This document shows positions 1-8,802 of a stretch of 64,000 nucleotides of DNA, in pieces. How positions within the stretch are numbered: position 1 is the stretch's first letter; each line of letters opens with the position of its first letter. The notes under the pieces were generated by a model. The model searched no databases. It was given only the letters and a program-made list of their open reading frames with translations, and was not told the DNA's origin. The DNA comes from Streptomyces sp. P9-A4. Its GTDB lineage: Bacteria > Actinomycetota > Actinomycetes > Streptomycetales > Streptomycetaceae. The stretch covers positions 5,094,501 through 5,158,500 of the forward strand of contig NZ_JAZIFY010000001.1 of the NCBI RefSeq assembly GCF_036634195.1, in the 5' to 3' direction. The position numbers and the translations under genes were made by a program.

Positions 1-51
1 CAGGGGGCGGCGCCGGGGGCGTTCGTGGGACCGGGCCTGATGACGGCGTGA
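1..51 (+). CDS. possible C-terminal end of an upstream gene (partial)
   Basis: Frame 1 is open from the window edge to a TGA at 49-51 and reads as 16 residues ending in L-M-T-A. The third-position GC is high, as in neighbouring genes, and the stop lies 75 bp before the next start. Too little is visible to identify a product, and an open frame this short can occur by chance in GC-rich DNA. Confidence 0.25.
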   Translation, partial: QGAAPGAFVGPGLMTA

Positions 52-126
52 GGGCGACGGGGGCGGGTGTTGCTCCCGGGGGCGTACGGGGACCGCGACG
101 GGCTCTGACGAGGGCATGATGACGGC

Positions 127-636
127 ATGAGCGAACACGAACACGAGGACGGACCGGCCCTGGGCCGCGCGCGGGCTGGGGTCCGGCACGCCCGCCCGGA
201 GGACCTGACGCGGGTCGTGGAACTCATCGCCGAGCACGCGGCGTACGAGAAGTCGGCCCCTCCGGCGCCCGGCCTCGCGAACCGCCTGACCGGCCTTCTC
301 TTCGGCCCGGGACCCGGCCCCGCGCGACTCCGCTGCCTGGTCGCCACCCTCCCCGACGGGACCCTCGTGGGGTACGCGACCTGCGCCCCGGAGGTCTCCA
401 CCTGGGACGGTACGGAATACCTCCACATGGACTGCCTCTACCTCACGGAGACCTCCCGGGGCCACGGCCTGGGCCCGCTGCTGATGAACGCGGTCCGGGA
501 GGAGGCGGCGCGCCTGGGCCTCGCGGAGATCCAGTGGCAGACCCCGTCCTGGAACGAGAACGCGATCCGCTTCTACGACCGGCTGGGGGCGACGTCCAGG
601 GAGAAGCGCCGGTACAGCCTCCCGGCGGAGGGGTAG
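127..636 (+). CDS. GNAT family N-acetyltransferase
   Basis: A 169-residue protein with one GNAT fold from about residue 18 to 165. The N-terminal beta-alpha unit carries the R-x-x-x-x-x-D-L pattern usual for the family. The acetyl-CoA pyrophosphate loop is seen as S-R-G-H-G-L-G near residue 111, and the last strands contain W-N-E-N-A-I-R-F-Y, the segment that closes the acceptor pocket. It should transfer an acetyl group from acetyl-CoA to an amine; the spacing resembles diamine acetyltransferases of the SSAT/PaiA type, but the substrate cannot be read from sequence. The ATG at 127 was chosen because it leaves a short, polar, poorly conserved N-terminus. The gene stands alone, about 210 bp before the phosphatase gene. 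Confidence 0.85.
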   Translation: MSEHEHEDGPALGRARAGVRHARPEDLTRVVELIAEHAAYEKSAPPAPGLANRLTGLLFGPGPGPARLRCLVATLPDGTLVGYATCAPEVSTWDGTEYLHMDCLYLTETSRGHGLGPLLMNAVREEAARLGLAEIQWQTPSWNENAIRFYDRLGATSREKRRYSLPAEG

Positions 637-850
637 GAGGCGCGCCCGTGGTCCCCGGTCCCGGCCCTGGTGCGCGGCCGGCGGCCCATCGCCGAGTGCG
701 CGCGCCGGGGTGGTCTCGGAGGGTGATGTCGGGCCGGGTCTTCAGCTCTGACCACAGGGACCCGCGGGGAGCATTGGCCCGGTTCCAGACAGCGTCGCTC
801 TTATCGTGGAGCATCAGCAAACTGACGGTCGGCGCCGAGGTGGGCAGCAC

Positions 851-2083
851 ATGAGGAAACCGCAGATCGACTATGCGGCGGTCTTCCACGCCTTGCCGGG
901 CATGGTGGCTCTGCTCACCCCCGACCTGGTGTACGCCGACGCCAACGAGGACTTCCTCCGGTTGGCCGGGCGCAGCCTTGACCAGCTGCTGGGCCGCTAC
1001 ATCTTCGACGTCTTCCCCGAGAACCCCAACGACCCGGCCGCGGCCGGCCGGCGGGAGACCCAGGCGTCGATGCTGCGCGTCGTGGCCACCGGCGACCGCG
1101 ACACGATGGCGCTGCTGCGCTATGACATCGAGGATCCCGAGCGGCCCGGCCACTGGGTGGAGCACTTCTGGAGCCCGGTCAACGCACCCGTGCCGGGCCC
1201 GGACGGGCGAGTCGTGCTGATCGTCCACCGGGTGGAAGAGGTCACCGAGCTCATCCGTGCCCGCGAGCGCAGGGGCAGCGACAGCAACCGGGACCGCGTG
1301 CTGGAGGCCGAGCTCTTCACGCGCTCCCGTGAACTGCAGGAAATCAACGAACGCCTGCGCCGGGCTCAAGTGCGCGACCGCGAGATCGCCCTGGCCCTGC
1401 AGGCGGCGATGCTGCCTGCCCCCACGCCGGTCGGGCACCACCGGGCAGCCGTCCGCTACCGGCCCGCTGTGGGCACCCTGAACGTGTGCGGTGACTGGTT
1501 CGACCTGGTCGACCTGCCGGGTGACCGGATCGCGGTCGCTGTCGGCGACGTCGTCGGCCACGGCCTGGAAGCGGCCTGCGTCATGGGGCAGCTGCGCAGC
1601 GCGCTGAGCGCGGCTGCCCGTGTCGCCGAAGGCCCGGCCCGGGCGCTGGAGGCCCTCGGACTGTATGCCCGCCATGTCGAGGGTGCCGAGTCGACCACTG
1701 TGGTGAAGACCTTCATCGACTGGGGCACGCACACCCTCACGTACAGCTGCGCGGGCCATCCACCACCCGCGCTGCTCCACCCCGACGGCGCCGTGACCTT
1801 CCTCGACCAGGCGACCGACCCGCCTCTCGGCGCGCGCCCCGAACACGTCGCGCGGCCGGAGGCCTCCACAGCCTTCGCCGAGGGCGCCACCCTGGTCCTC
1901 TACACCGACGGCCTGATCGAACGCCGCACCGAGGACATCGACACCGGCCTGGCCCGCCTTGCCGACTGCCTCGTCCGCCACGGGCAGGCCGACCCCGAGG
2001 TCCTGGCCGACGCACTCCTGGCCGACCTCCTCGGACCCGCCGGCAACACCGACGACACGGCACTGGTCGTCATCCGCCTGTGA
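851..2083 (+). CDS. PAS domain / SpoIIE-type PP2C protein phosphatase
   Basis: A 410-residue cytoplasmic signalling protein. Residues about 5-130 form a PAS sensor (F-H-A-L-P-G-M-V-A-L-L, then Y-A-D-A-N-E-D-F-L-R-L-A-G). A coiled-coil linker rich in Arg and Glu follows. Residues about 190-410 are a SpoIIE/RsbU-type PP2C phosphatase, with the metal-binding aspartates in G-D-W-F-D, V-G-D-V-V-G-H-G and Y-T-D-G-L-I-E-R and a terminal G-N-T-D-D-T-A-L. Such enzymes dephosphorylate anti-anti-sigma factors in partner-switching cascades; no partner lies in this window. The ATG at 851 was chosen over an in-frame one at 806 because a GAGGTGGG ribosome-binding sequence precedes it. Confidence 0.9.
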   Translation: MRKPQIDYAAVFHALPGMVALLTPDLVYADANEDFLRLAGRSLDQLLGRYIFDVFPENPNDPAAAGRRETQASMLRVVATGDRDTMALLRYDIEDPERPGHWVEHFWSPVNAPVPGPDGRVVLIVHRVEEVTELIRARERRGSDSNRDRVLEAELFTRSRELQEINERLRRAQVRDREIALALQAAMLPAPTPVGHHRAAVRYRPAVGTLNVCGDWFDLVDLPGDRIAVAVGDVVGHGLEAACVMGQLRSALSAAARVAEGPARALEALGLYARHVEGAESTTVVKTFIDWGTHTLTYSCAGHPPPALLHPDGAVTFLDQATDPPLGARPEHVARPEASTAFAEGATLVLYTDGLIERRTEDIDTGLARLADCLVRHGQADPEVLADALLADLLGPAGNTDDTALVVIRL

Positions 2084-2137
2084 GACCCGTGCCGGCCCGG
2101 TCTCGGAGCCGCGGCGACATCTTCCGGGACGACGAGC

Positions 2138-2359
2138 TCAGCGGGGGAAACGGCGCCGCGCCGGACTGCTCGCAGCGGTCGGCGTGGCGCCGCACGGAGC
2201 GCCGAACGTCCGCATGTCTCGCGGCACCATGTCCTCGGCCACGGCGACGCCCTTCCAGTCCCGCAACTGCCGTACGCAGAAGTCCCGCCGTCGGCCGTCG
2301 ATCCCCTCGACCCGCTCCCAGCCCAGGAATTCGTCCTCACAGCCTCGCCCAAGCGAATC
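2138..2359 (-). pseudogene. possible fragment of an unidentified protein
   Basis: Between the phosphatase and the methyltransferase the minus strand is open across about 70 codons with protein-like composition (for example F-L-G-W-E-R-V and D-F-C-V-R-Q-L-R-D-W-K-G). It has no convincing start, because its 5' side runs straight into the plus-strand XRE remnant. It reads like the tail of a gene cut at the same rearrangement junction that truncated the XRE gene. No family was recognised. The rest of 2084-2359 shows no other gene. Confidence 0.25.
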
Positions 2360-2542
2360 TCGGCCAGTCTCGTGCCCCGGCTCACCCTTCTCGGGCGGGA
2401 GTTGGAAGGGCCGCAGTACGGTGGAGCCGCGCAGGCGGTGCACCTGCATGAACAACTCCAGCACACGGCCGCCCGTGCGTCCCCCACTGCCTCAAGGGCG
2501 TGGGAGGTACCCCCAGCCCACCCTCCGGAGTTGCCGACGTGA
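2360..2542 (+). pseudogene. truncated C-terminal remnant of an XRE-type regulator
   Basis: This stretch aligns base for base with the 3' end of the intact XRE gene at 10516-11853 (its last ~160 bp). It is still open in the same frame and ends with the same GTGA overlap onto a methyltransferase. About 385 N-terminal codons, including the helix-turn-helix, are gone; the sequence upstream of 2360 is unrelated. A short intergenic-type repeat (2480-2515) has been inserted in frame. It is a relic of a duplicated XRE-methyltransferase pair and cannot encode a working regulator. Confidence 0.75.
2480..2515. repeat. Streptomyces-type short palindromic intergenic repeat inside the XRE remnant
   Basis: The sequence runs TCCCCCA, about 13 bp, then TGGGAGGTACCCCCA. 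The C-rich and G-rich arms can pair, and TGGGAGGTACCCCCA is a motif recurrent in Streptomyces intergenic DNA. The parallel copy near 11820 lacks it and is about 24 bp shorter there, so it was gained in this copy or lost in the other. Confidence 0.5.
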
Positions 2543-3357
2543 CCGACCTGTCCGCCGCCCACGACGCCGCAGTCACCGACCGAGCCCGCCTGGCGGGCAG
2601 CGCCTACAACGGGGACCGGGACCTGGCCGCCCGGCAATCGCTCTACCGGTGGCAGACGCCCCGGCACGACCTGCCCGCCCTCGTCGCCGAGCGGCTGGTG
2701 GACGTACGCGGGCGAGTCGTCGACATCGGCTGCGGCAACGGCAAGTTCATCCAGCGGCTCCGTCAGGACCGCCCGGACCTGTCCCTGCTCGGTCTCGACA
2801 TCGCGCCCGGAATCCTTGCCGGCGTCCCGGGCCCGGTCGCCGTGGCGGACGCGACGAGGCTTCCGCTGGCGGCGGGCAGCGTCGACGCGGCTCTCGCGCT
2901 CCACATGCTGTACCACGTGCCCGACATTCCTCAGGCGGTCAGGGAGCTGGCCCGGGTCGTGTCCCGTGACGGGCTGGTGGTCGCCTCCACCAACAGCGAC
3001 GGCGACAAGGCCGAACTCGACGACCTCTGGCAGCGCGCCGCCGGTGACGTCCTCGGCGTCGAGTGCGGGCCGGCCAGGATCTCGCTCGGCGGTCGCTTCT
3101 CCCTTGAGAAGGCTCCAGGCTTCCTCGATGAGGAGTTCACCCGCGTGGAGGTCGTCGAACTGCCGGGGACCGTCACGGTCCGCGACCCCGACCCGGTCAT
3201 CGCCCACATGGCCTCGTACCGAGCCTGGTCCGACCAGCTCGATGTCCCGTTCGACGCGACCATCGACAGGGCCCGCACGCTGGTGGCCGAGCACATCGAC
3301 CGCCACGGGGCGTACGAGGTCACTACCTTTGCCGGGATCCTCGTCTGCCGCCGGTGA
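2539..3357 (+). CDS. class I SAM-dependent methyltransferase (copy 1, outside the element)
   Basis: A 272-residue class I methyltransferase. Motif I is D-I-G-C-G-N-G-K-F at about residues 62-70, followed by an acidic end of strand 2 (L-L-G-L-D-I-A) and the post-motif A-L-A-L-H-M-L-Y-H-V-P-D typical of small-molecule methyltransferases of the UbiE/Methyltransf_11 type. The substrate is unknown. The start is a GTG that overlaps the stop of the XRE remnant by 4 bp, exactly as in the intact pair at 11850. By eye the two proteins differ at about 30 of 272 positions (about 89% identical). It lies just outside the left attachment site of the integrated element. Confidence 0.88.
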   Translation: MTDLSAAHDAAVTDRARLAGSAYNGDRDLAARQSLYRWQTPRHDLPALVAERLVDVRGRVVDIGCGNGKFIQRLRQDRPDLSLLGLDIAPGILAGVPGPVAVADATRLPLAAGSVDAALALHMLYHVPDIPQAVRELARVVSRDGLVVASTNSDGDKAELDDLWQRAAGDVLGVECGPARISLGGRFSLEKAPGFLDEEFTRVEVVELPGTVTVRDPDPVIAHMASYRAWSDQLDVPFDATIDRARTLVAEHIDRHGAYEVTTFAGILVCRR

Positions 3358-3403
3358 GATCAGCCCAGTGGCGGCCAGATCCCATCGGATCCCGGAAACG
3401 CGA

Positions 3404-3435
3404 ACGGCCCGCTCCGGGATGTCCGGGCGGGCCGT
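3404..3435. terminator. rho-independent-type hairpin, likely original sodN/methyltransferase terminator
   Basis: A perfect 9-bp stem, ACGGCCCGC (3404-3412) with GCGGGCCGT (3427-3435), around a 14-nt loop, followed by CTCGTTTG. Before the element inserted, this hairpin would have lain about 50 bp beyond the sodN stop codon, so it may have served both sodN and the convergent methyltransferase. Confidence 0.7.
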
Positions 3436-3483
3436 CTCGTTTGCCCTCTGACCTGGGGTCGAGCAGGGGGCGGGGAGGGCCTG

Positions 3484-3504
3484 GATCAGGCCTTCTTCGT
3501 CTCC
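3484..3504. other. left attachment site (attL/attR core) of the integrated element
   Basis: These 21 bp, starting GATCAGGCC and ending GTCTCC, are identical to 17327-17347, where they form the last codons and stop of sodN. The match stops sharply on both sides. This copy does not belong to a gene, as expected for the displaced half of an integration into the 3' end of sodN. Confidence 0.85.
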
Positions 3505-3609
3505 TAGTAATGGGCCGGGTCGGTGACCTGCGGGGATCTTCCTTGTGGGGCGCTGACCTGGCCTTTTGCTGATGGTTGGCGATGGGTACGACGGTCTTGA
3601 TCGGGTGTC

Positions 3610-3631
3610 CTGCGGACTGTGTGCGGACTGG
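3610..3631. repeat. candidate integrase arm-type site, left end
   Basis: Two TGCGGAC direct repeats in an 11-bp period. The 22-bp block matches 17259-17280 near the right end at 19 of 22 positions. It lies 106 bp inside the left attachment core, in a stretch (3505-3762) that holds no gene. Paired direct repeats near both ends of a tyrosine-integrase element are typical of integrase or excisionase arm sites. Confidence 0.45.
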
Positions 3632-3762
3632 CGGGCTTTGCGCGCGTCACGTAGGGCCTTGACGCGCGCGCCCTGGGTTCGCAGGGAGCTGTTAGGGCGG
3701 GCTCCGTGGAGTTTTGCGAAACTGATAGGGCCCAAGTGCTCTGAGCGCCCTCCAAGCGGCGG

Positions 3763-6700
3763 CTATTCCACGGTGGCGTTTCGCCCGCAGCAGTGCTTGA
3801 ACTTGCGTCCCTTGCGCATCATGCATGGGCATGGGCGGTTTCTGCTGGGCCGCGGCACGGCCAGGGGGACGGTGAGGCCCACCGTCTTTCCAAGAGCCAT
3901 CGCACGCACCAGGTAGGAGGGGTCGTCGGCAGTCATCCCTTGCAGATTCCGGCCCACTACGACGATCAACGATCCTTCGGTCGCCTTCCTGTACCAGCGC
4001 GGGAGGAAATTCAGAGGCATTCGGGAGAAGAGTTTGCCGTCTGGGGTCGTGATGGAGAGGAAGTTGTCGTCGAGTTGAGCCTGTGCACCACTGCCTTCGA
4101 CAGTAGGAATTTCACGGAAGTCCAGCGGCTTGTCGCTCTCTGCCTCGAGCAGCTTCTGCAGATCGATGAATCCGGCCTCGCGGCAACTTGCAAGGACAAG
4201 GTCCTCGACTTGTCCGTGGCCATAGGATCCCACCCCGCCGTAGCAGTCCACAATGACCCCAGCTCGATCTCCGCCGAACAGGATGCATTCCGCTTCGAAG
4301 ACGACCTGCGGTTCTTTCGGTGCCTTGCCCTTCAGTTGGAGCACCTGGGAGGTCGCACAGTGAGGGTGGGCTAGCCGCACCATGAGGCGATCCATCTGAT
4401 GGTGGCTCATCAGGATTAGTTCGGCCTCCCCGGCCTCGTCGATCAACAGATTGCAAGCCGCGCATTTCTGTCGCGAGTTCCCGAAGTGGGCAGTTAGCTG
4501 GTCGCCGTCAACTTCGGCCAGCGCTTGCCGTACGGCATCCGAGATGTTGATCCTTCTCCTGCTGGTGATGGCGGTGGAGGGGTGACCGGCCTCGTGATCG
4601 GTTTTGGGGACCGCCCCCTCACTGGTCGCGCGAAGGCGAGTGCGGATGGCCTCCAAGGTTCGATTGTCGACTCTTCGATTGGTGCCCAGCAACTCGTCGA
4701 TCGTGGGCTCTCTGGGATCATCCCGTGTTGAGTCCAGGTATAGCCCTCTGAGTAGCACGAGCGCCTCGCCCGCATCTGGCCAACTGCTCAATTCTTGGTG
4801 GAGGTCGAAGGCTTCGAGTGCGTGAGTGCGGGCTCGCTCGATGTCGCTCAGTGCCCAGTACGAGCGCGCCAGGTTGAGCAGGCAGGGGGCGCGCAAGGTG
4901 GCATCCTTGAGTTGGTCGATGAGATCCAGGGCTTTGCAGAAGTCAGTGACTGCCTTCTCGTGATCACCGGAGTGTCCATGATGTGCTCCGAGATTGAGAT
5001 GTAGAGCGGCCTCAAGTGACTGCATCCCCAGCTGCTTGGCCAGGGGCACGAGTTTGATGATCTCGGCGACGGCCTTTTCCCTGTCCTGGCCATGAAGTCG
5101 ACACACTGCGGCCATGCTGCGGGCAGTAAGGAGCACATGAAGATCCTTCTGTGTCGCAGCAAGTTCGGCGACCTTGTCGTACTGATCGAGTGCCTCGCTC
5201 CACTTCTCGTTCCGGGCCTGTACATTGGCCAGGGCCATCCTGCATTGCATGACTGCTGACTTATCGCCAGCCTGCTCACACTGGTCAAGCGCTTTGGTGA
5301 TCGCCGACATGGCCTCCTTGTGGAGGCCCCGGCGTGAGTAGAGAACGGCCAGGGCGCGGGATGCCTGCGCCTTCGTGGCGGGGGATGCCTCATCCGACAT
5401 CACGGAGACCACTGATTCCAAAGCCTGGGCACCCTCCTGCCATCGGCCCGCGACGAGAAGCGCTTCTCCAAGCGCAGCCCTGGCTTGGGCCAAGCCGCGT
5501 TTCTCTTCGGTCCCTTCCAATAGCTGAACTGCTTCCGTCAGATAGGTGACGGCCTCGCCGATCCGGCCCCGGTGCCAAAGGTATTCGGCGTTCTTCTGAT
5601 GGGTTTGGGCGATGACGAGTGGGTTCCCCAAATGGTTGGCCATGTCTCGGGCATCAGCGAAGTAGGTTTCCGCCTCATCGAGATGGCCGATTCCACCGTG
5701 GTAGGAGCCCAAGTAAGCCAGTGACCGAGCCGCGTGTTCGTAGTCGCCGATCCCGACAGCGAGATTGGTGCACTCGCCGAGGTACTCGGCAGCCTGATGG
5801 ATATCTGCTCGCTCTGCGGCCTGGGTGCCGAGCCGAAAAAGAGCCCGAACCTGTCCCTGGACATCGCCGGTGTCCTGGTAGATGGCCAGCGCGGACTCCA
5901 AGGGGTTAACGGGGGCTGAGGCTGGCCGCTCTTCCAGGGGAATTTCGGCGAGTTCCATCAAGGCTCTTGCCTCCCATTCTCGGCTTCCGACGGCTCGTGC
6001 CCGTTCGATGTCGAGGGATGCATCGTGGGCGGCCTCAGCCAAGCGGCCTGTCCTGCGCATCAGCGCAGCGAGCGCCCCGCGGTTCCACAGTTCTGTACGA
6101 CTGTCGATACTGGACAAGTTCCTGCTGTTGCGGAGGTACTGGTCAGCTCGGCGCAACTTTCCAATCGCTAGGTGGGCCTGGCCGAGATTCCCCAGGGCAT
6201 GGGCGAGCACGCGGTTGTCCTCAATGACTCGCCAGAACGACAACCCGTTGCGCAGAAACGGAATGGCATCCCGAGCACGCCCGAGATTGATGAGCAAGGA
6301 GCCCAAAGCGAGTTCCGCCATGTGCATCTGGTACACGTTGCCGGCCTCGTGTGCGGTCTCGGCGCTGTGCTGATAGAGGTCGGCGGCGCGCTGTGTGTCA
6401 CCGACGTGGCCAGCCACCATGCCCAGGTTGTACAGAGCCAACGCTACCCATTCTCGGTTTCCGGACTGGGTGCCGGCTTCGAGCACGCCCTGATAGACCC
6501 GGCCCAGATCCTTCCAGTGGCTGCCATGCCACAGCGAGGCAGTGAGATCCGAGGCGAGAACGACGAGCGGGTCCCACATCTGGTGTTGCATGGCCAGCTC
6601 GGTCATGGCGACGGCCCCTGGGCGATCTGCGTTCAGCGTCTTCAGGGATCTTGCGTTGTCCTGCGCGGGTACCCTCGCTTCCCTGTCAGCGAAGCCGATC

Positions 6701-8376
6701 GACGCCGTAGCCGTCTCCACTCGAACAGCAAGCACGAGGCAGGTCTGTTTGATGACTGTTTCCCGGCGCTCTGCTGTGGTCAAGGCCGCTTTCAGACGGG
6801 CGAAGCGGTGCAGAATGTCGTGGAATACGAACCGGTCCTCGTCGATCTGCTCGATGAGACTGAGCTCGAACAGTGAGTCCAGTAGCTCCGTCGCAGCATC
6901 GACGTGGGCGTCAGTGAGTTCGCCCTGAGGTGTGATGGCGGCAGCAACCACGTCCGGGGTGATGGACATGTGCGGCAGGATCCCGAGGGTAGTGAAGAGA
7001 TCTGCCTGTTCTGGGCTGAGTGCGGCGAAGCTTCGCTCGAGAACAGGCTCCAGCGCGGTCTGGCCCGCCCGCAGGGCTCGCAGGCCCCGGTCGGGACTTG
7101 TGATGTCCTGGAGAAATCGGTCGACGCTCACTCTGGGGCGGCGTGCCAGATGGGCGGCCGCGACATGCAGGGCGAGGGGATGCCCGGCGCACGCCTCTGC
7201 CAGTGCAGACACCTGCTCGCCAGTTAGCCGAGCGGGCCCGGCAACCGCCCTGACCAGCTCTTCACCATGTAGGTCGGGCAAGGGGCCGAGCTCGATAAGG
7301 TCAACAAGCCCACTCAGCCCACTCAGCTTTGCCCGGCTCGTGCACACCAATGCGAACGGTCCGTCCATCTGGAGGACCTCGAGAAGTGCCTCCTCCGAGA
7401 CGATGTCGTCGATAAGCAGCAGGACCTTGCTGTCGAACAGCGCCATACGAAGCGCAGCGAGTTGCTGCATACGGCCTTCGGGGAGGGTCTCGCCGGGTCG
7501 CATTGTGCGCAGGAGCGCCAGCACCAGATCTGCGGGGTCCCCGCCCCCCGTGGTCAAGGCGAGGTCGATGTGATGCTGCCCATCTGGATAGAAACCTGCG
7601 GCGATTCGGGAAATCCGCAGTGCGACAGCGCTCTTGCCGATCCCGGGTGGTCCGGTCACCACAACGGTCGACCGGGTGTCGCCATCCTGCCTCTCGAGCA
7701 GCCTTCGTCCCTTGTCGACCTCCTCCTCGCGTCCGAACAGAGGGCGCAGTTCTCTTGGGAGGGAGGGGGGTACCTGAAGGCCGGGCGCTGGGTGGTGGCT
7801 GACGTCCATCTGCTGCACATGGTTGTACAGTCTCGCCAGCACGTCACCGGACAACACGGCATCGGCATTGGCGTGACGAACACCCTCACTGGCATCCAAC
7901 AGCCGGCAGATCTTGTCGTAGTGCCAGATCTCCATGGCCTTGAGCGGGAGTTGGAGTGCCTGCGCGCACTCCTGAAGTGTCTTTCGGACACGGTCGATGC
8001 CCCCGTTGCCTGGAACCGAGGAGAGCACGACATTGCTAGCGATGAGTAGGTACTCCGGCATGCGTCCATTCCGGACGCGGTTCGAGTGCGGATCTGCCCA
8101 AGCGCGTAGCTCGGAGCTGATCTGGTTGATCAGCCACTCAGCATCCTTCGCGGTACCTTCTGGACGTTTGCGGAATTTTGCCTGCAAAACGCCATAGCCG
8201 CTCCAAGGGGCATCGGGCGCAGGGAAGTGACTCAGGCCCTGAAACGAGGCTTCGCGACCACCATCGGGGCCATCTCCGAAGATCTCTACGGACGGTCCGA
8301 GCACCTCGAGGGCTAGCGCCTGGGACAGCTCCTCGAACCGGTGCGGCCCGAGGTTGGTGAGGGCGTAATCTGCCAT
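3763..8376 (-). CDS. PD-(D/E)XK nuclease / NB-ARC STAND NTPase / TPR / SEC-C protein, candidate antiphage sensor-effector
   Basis: A 1537-residue multidomain protein. Residues 1-115 look like a restriction-endonuclease fold: E15 in a F-E-E-L helix, D38 in D-G-P-D-G-G-R-E-A, and Q65-A-K67 as the catalytic Q-x-K. Residues 205-540 form an NB-ARC NTPase with Walker A G-P-P-G-I-G-K-S (242-249), Walker B L-L-L-I-D-D, and a G-H-P-L-A-L motif. About 600 residues of TPR-like helical repeats follow. Near residue 1300 there is a C-A-A-C...H-x-H-C zinc site, and the C-terminus is a SEC-C zinc motif (C-P-C...K-F-K-H-C-C-G). Nuclease-STAND-TPR is the layout of Avs-type antiviral proteins, where the repeats sense a phage product and the nuclease kills. 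That role is inferred. The gene starts about 60 bp after the ASCH gene and may share its operon. Another ATG lies 9 bp upstream of the chosen start. Confidence 0.88.
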   Translation of the reverse strand: MADYALTNLGPHRFEELSQALALEVLGPSVEIFGDGPDGGREASFQGLSHFPAPDAPWSGYGVLQAKFRKRPEGTAKDAEWLINQISSELRAWADPHSNRVRNGRMPEYLLIASNVVLSSVPGNGGIDRVRKTLQECAQALQLPLKAMEIWHYDKICRLLDASEGVRHANADAVLSGDVLARLYNHVQQMDVSHHPAPGLQVPPSLPRELRPLFGREEEVDKGRRLLERQDGDTRSTVVVTGPPGIGKSAVALRISRIAAGFYPDGQHHIDLALTTGGGDPADLVLALLRTMRPGETLPEGRMQQLAALRMALFDSKVLLLIDDIVSEEALLEVLQMDGPFALVCTSRAKLSGLSGLVDLIELGPLPDLHGEELVRAVAGPARLTGEQVSALAEACAGHPLALHVAAAHLARRPRVSVDRFLQDITSPDRGLRALRAGQTALEPVLERSFAALSPEQADLFTTLGILPHMSITPDVVAAAITPQGELTDAHVDAATELLDSLFELSLIEQIDEDRFVFHDILHRFARLKAALTTAERRETVIKQTCLVLAVRVETATASIGFADREARVPAQDNARSLKTLNADRPGAVAMTELAMQHQMWDPLVVLASDLTASLWHGSHWKDLGRVYQGVLEAGTQSGNREWVALALYNLGMVAGHVGDTQRAADLYQHSAETAHEAGNVYQMHMAELALGSLLINLGRARDAIPFLRNGLSFWRVIEDNRVLAHALGNLGQAHLAIGKLRRADQYLRNSRNLSSIDSRTELWNRGALAALMRRTGRLAEAAHDASLDIERARAVGSREWEARALMELAEIPLEERPASAPVNPLESALAIYQDTGDVQGQVRALFRLGTQAAERADIHQAAEYLGECTNLAVGIGDYEHAARSLAYLGSYHGGIGHLDEAETYFADARDMANHLGNPLVIAQTHQKNAEYLWHRGRIGEAVTYLTEAVQLLEGTEEKRGLAQARAALGEALLVAGRWQEGAQALESVVSVMSDEASPATKAQASRALAVLYSRRGLHKEAMSAITKALDQCEQAGDKSAVMQCRMALANVQARNEKWSEALDQYDKVAELAATQKDLHVLLTARSMAAVCRLHGQDREKAVAEIIKLVPLAKQLGMQSLEAALHLNLGAHHGHSGDHEKAVTDFCKALDLIDQLKDATLRAPCLLNLARSYWALSDIERARTHALEAFDLHQELSSWPDAGEALVLLRGLYLDSTRDDPREPTIDELLGTNRRVDNRTLEAIRTRLRATSEGAVPKTDHEAGHPSTAITSRRRINISDAVRQALAEVDGDQLTAHFGNSRQKCAACNLLIDEAGEAELILMSHHQMDRLMVRLAHPHCATSQVLQLKGKAPKEPQVVFEAECILFGGDRAGVIVDCYGGVGSYGHGQVEDLVLASCREAGFIDLQKLLEAESDKPLDFREIPTVEGSGAQAQLDDNFLSITTPDGKLFSRMPLNFLPRWYRKATEGSLIVVVGRNLQGMTADDPSYLVRAMALGKTVGLTVPLAVPRPSRNRPCPCMMRKGRKFKHCCGRNATVE

Positions 8377-8439
8377 GCCGAGCATGATGAGGCACGGCAC
8401 TGACAACGGGACCGTTCGTCTGCGCCCGAGCCGTCTCGC

Positions 8440-8802
8440 TCAGGGCTGGGCTCGCGACAACTGAATCTCGATGGCGAGGGCGCCGAGGGCCTCCTTCTCG
8501 GGGCCGTAGATGGTGCGGATGTTGGCGAGTTGTTGGTCGCGGGTGGCGGTCGGGTTGACGTGGGACGGGCCCTCGCCGTCGAGGAGGGCCTCGAAGTTGG
8601 GGTACTCGGTGACCCGGAGGACCTCGACGTCGCAGGTCTTGTCCGTGCCCTTGATGCGGAAGCGGATGGTGTCGCCGGCGGTGAGGTCCGCGAGGTGCGG
8701 GTACTTGACCCGCACCTCGATGGTCTTGGTGCCCGCGGCGACTAGCTCGAAGTACTGGCGGTAGAGGTTGAGCTCGCGGACGCGGGCGGTGCGGTCGGTC
8801 AT
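8440..8802 (-). CDS. ASCH domain protein
   Basis: A 120-residue protein that is almost entirely an ASCH domain (about residues 10-115), recognisable from L-N-L-Y-R-Q-Y-F-E-L-V-A-A-G-T-K-T-I-E-V-R, then A-G-D-T-I-R-F-R. ASCH domains adopt the PUA-like beta-barrel and are thought to bind RNA; some have nuclease or cytidine amidohydrolase activity. Its ATG overlaps the stop of the aaRS-like gene by 4 bp, so the two are probably translated together, and both may act on RNA. The sequence does not say whether this one is catalytic. Confidence 0.85.
   Translation of the reverse strand: MTDRTARVRELNLYRQYFELVAAGTKTIEVRVKYPHLADLTAGDTIRFRIKGTDKTCDVEVLRVTEYPNFEALLDGEGPSHVNPTATRDQQLANIRTIYGPEKEALGALAIEIQLSRAQP

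Noticed and set aside
443..1981. Long minus-strand open frame opposite the phosphatase gene
   Set aside because: It is a GC-bias shadow: composition is Ala/Gly/Arg-rich without motifs, and the plus strand has clear PAS and SpoIIE domains.
3404..3504. Tandem older element between the outer methyltransferase and the left attachment site
   Set aside because: No further copy of the 21-bp core was found to the left, and the hairpin at 3404 fits the original sodN downstream sequence.
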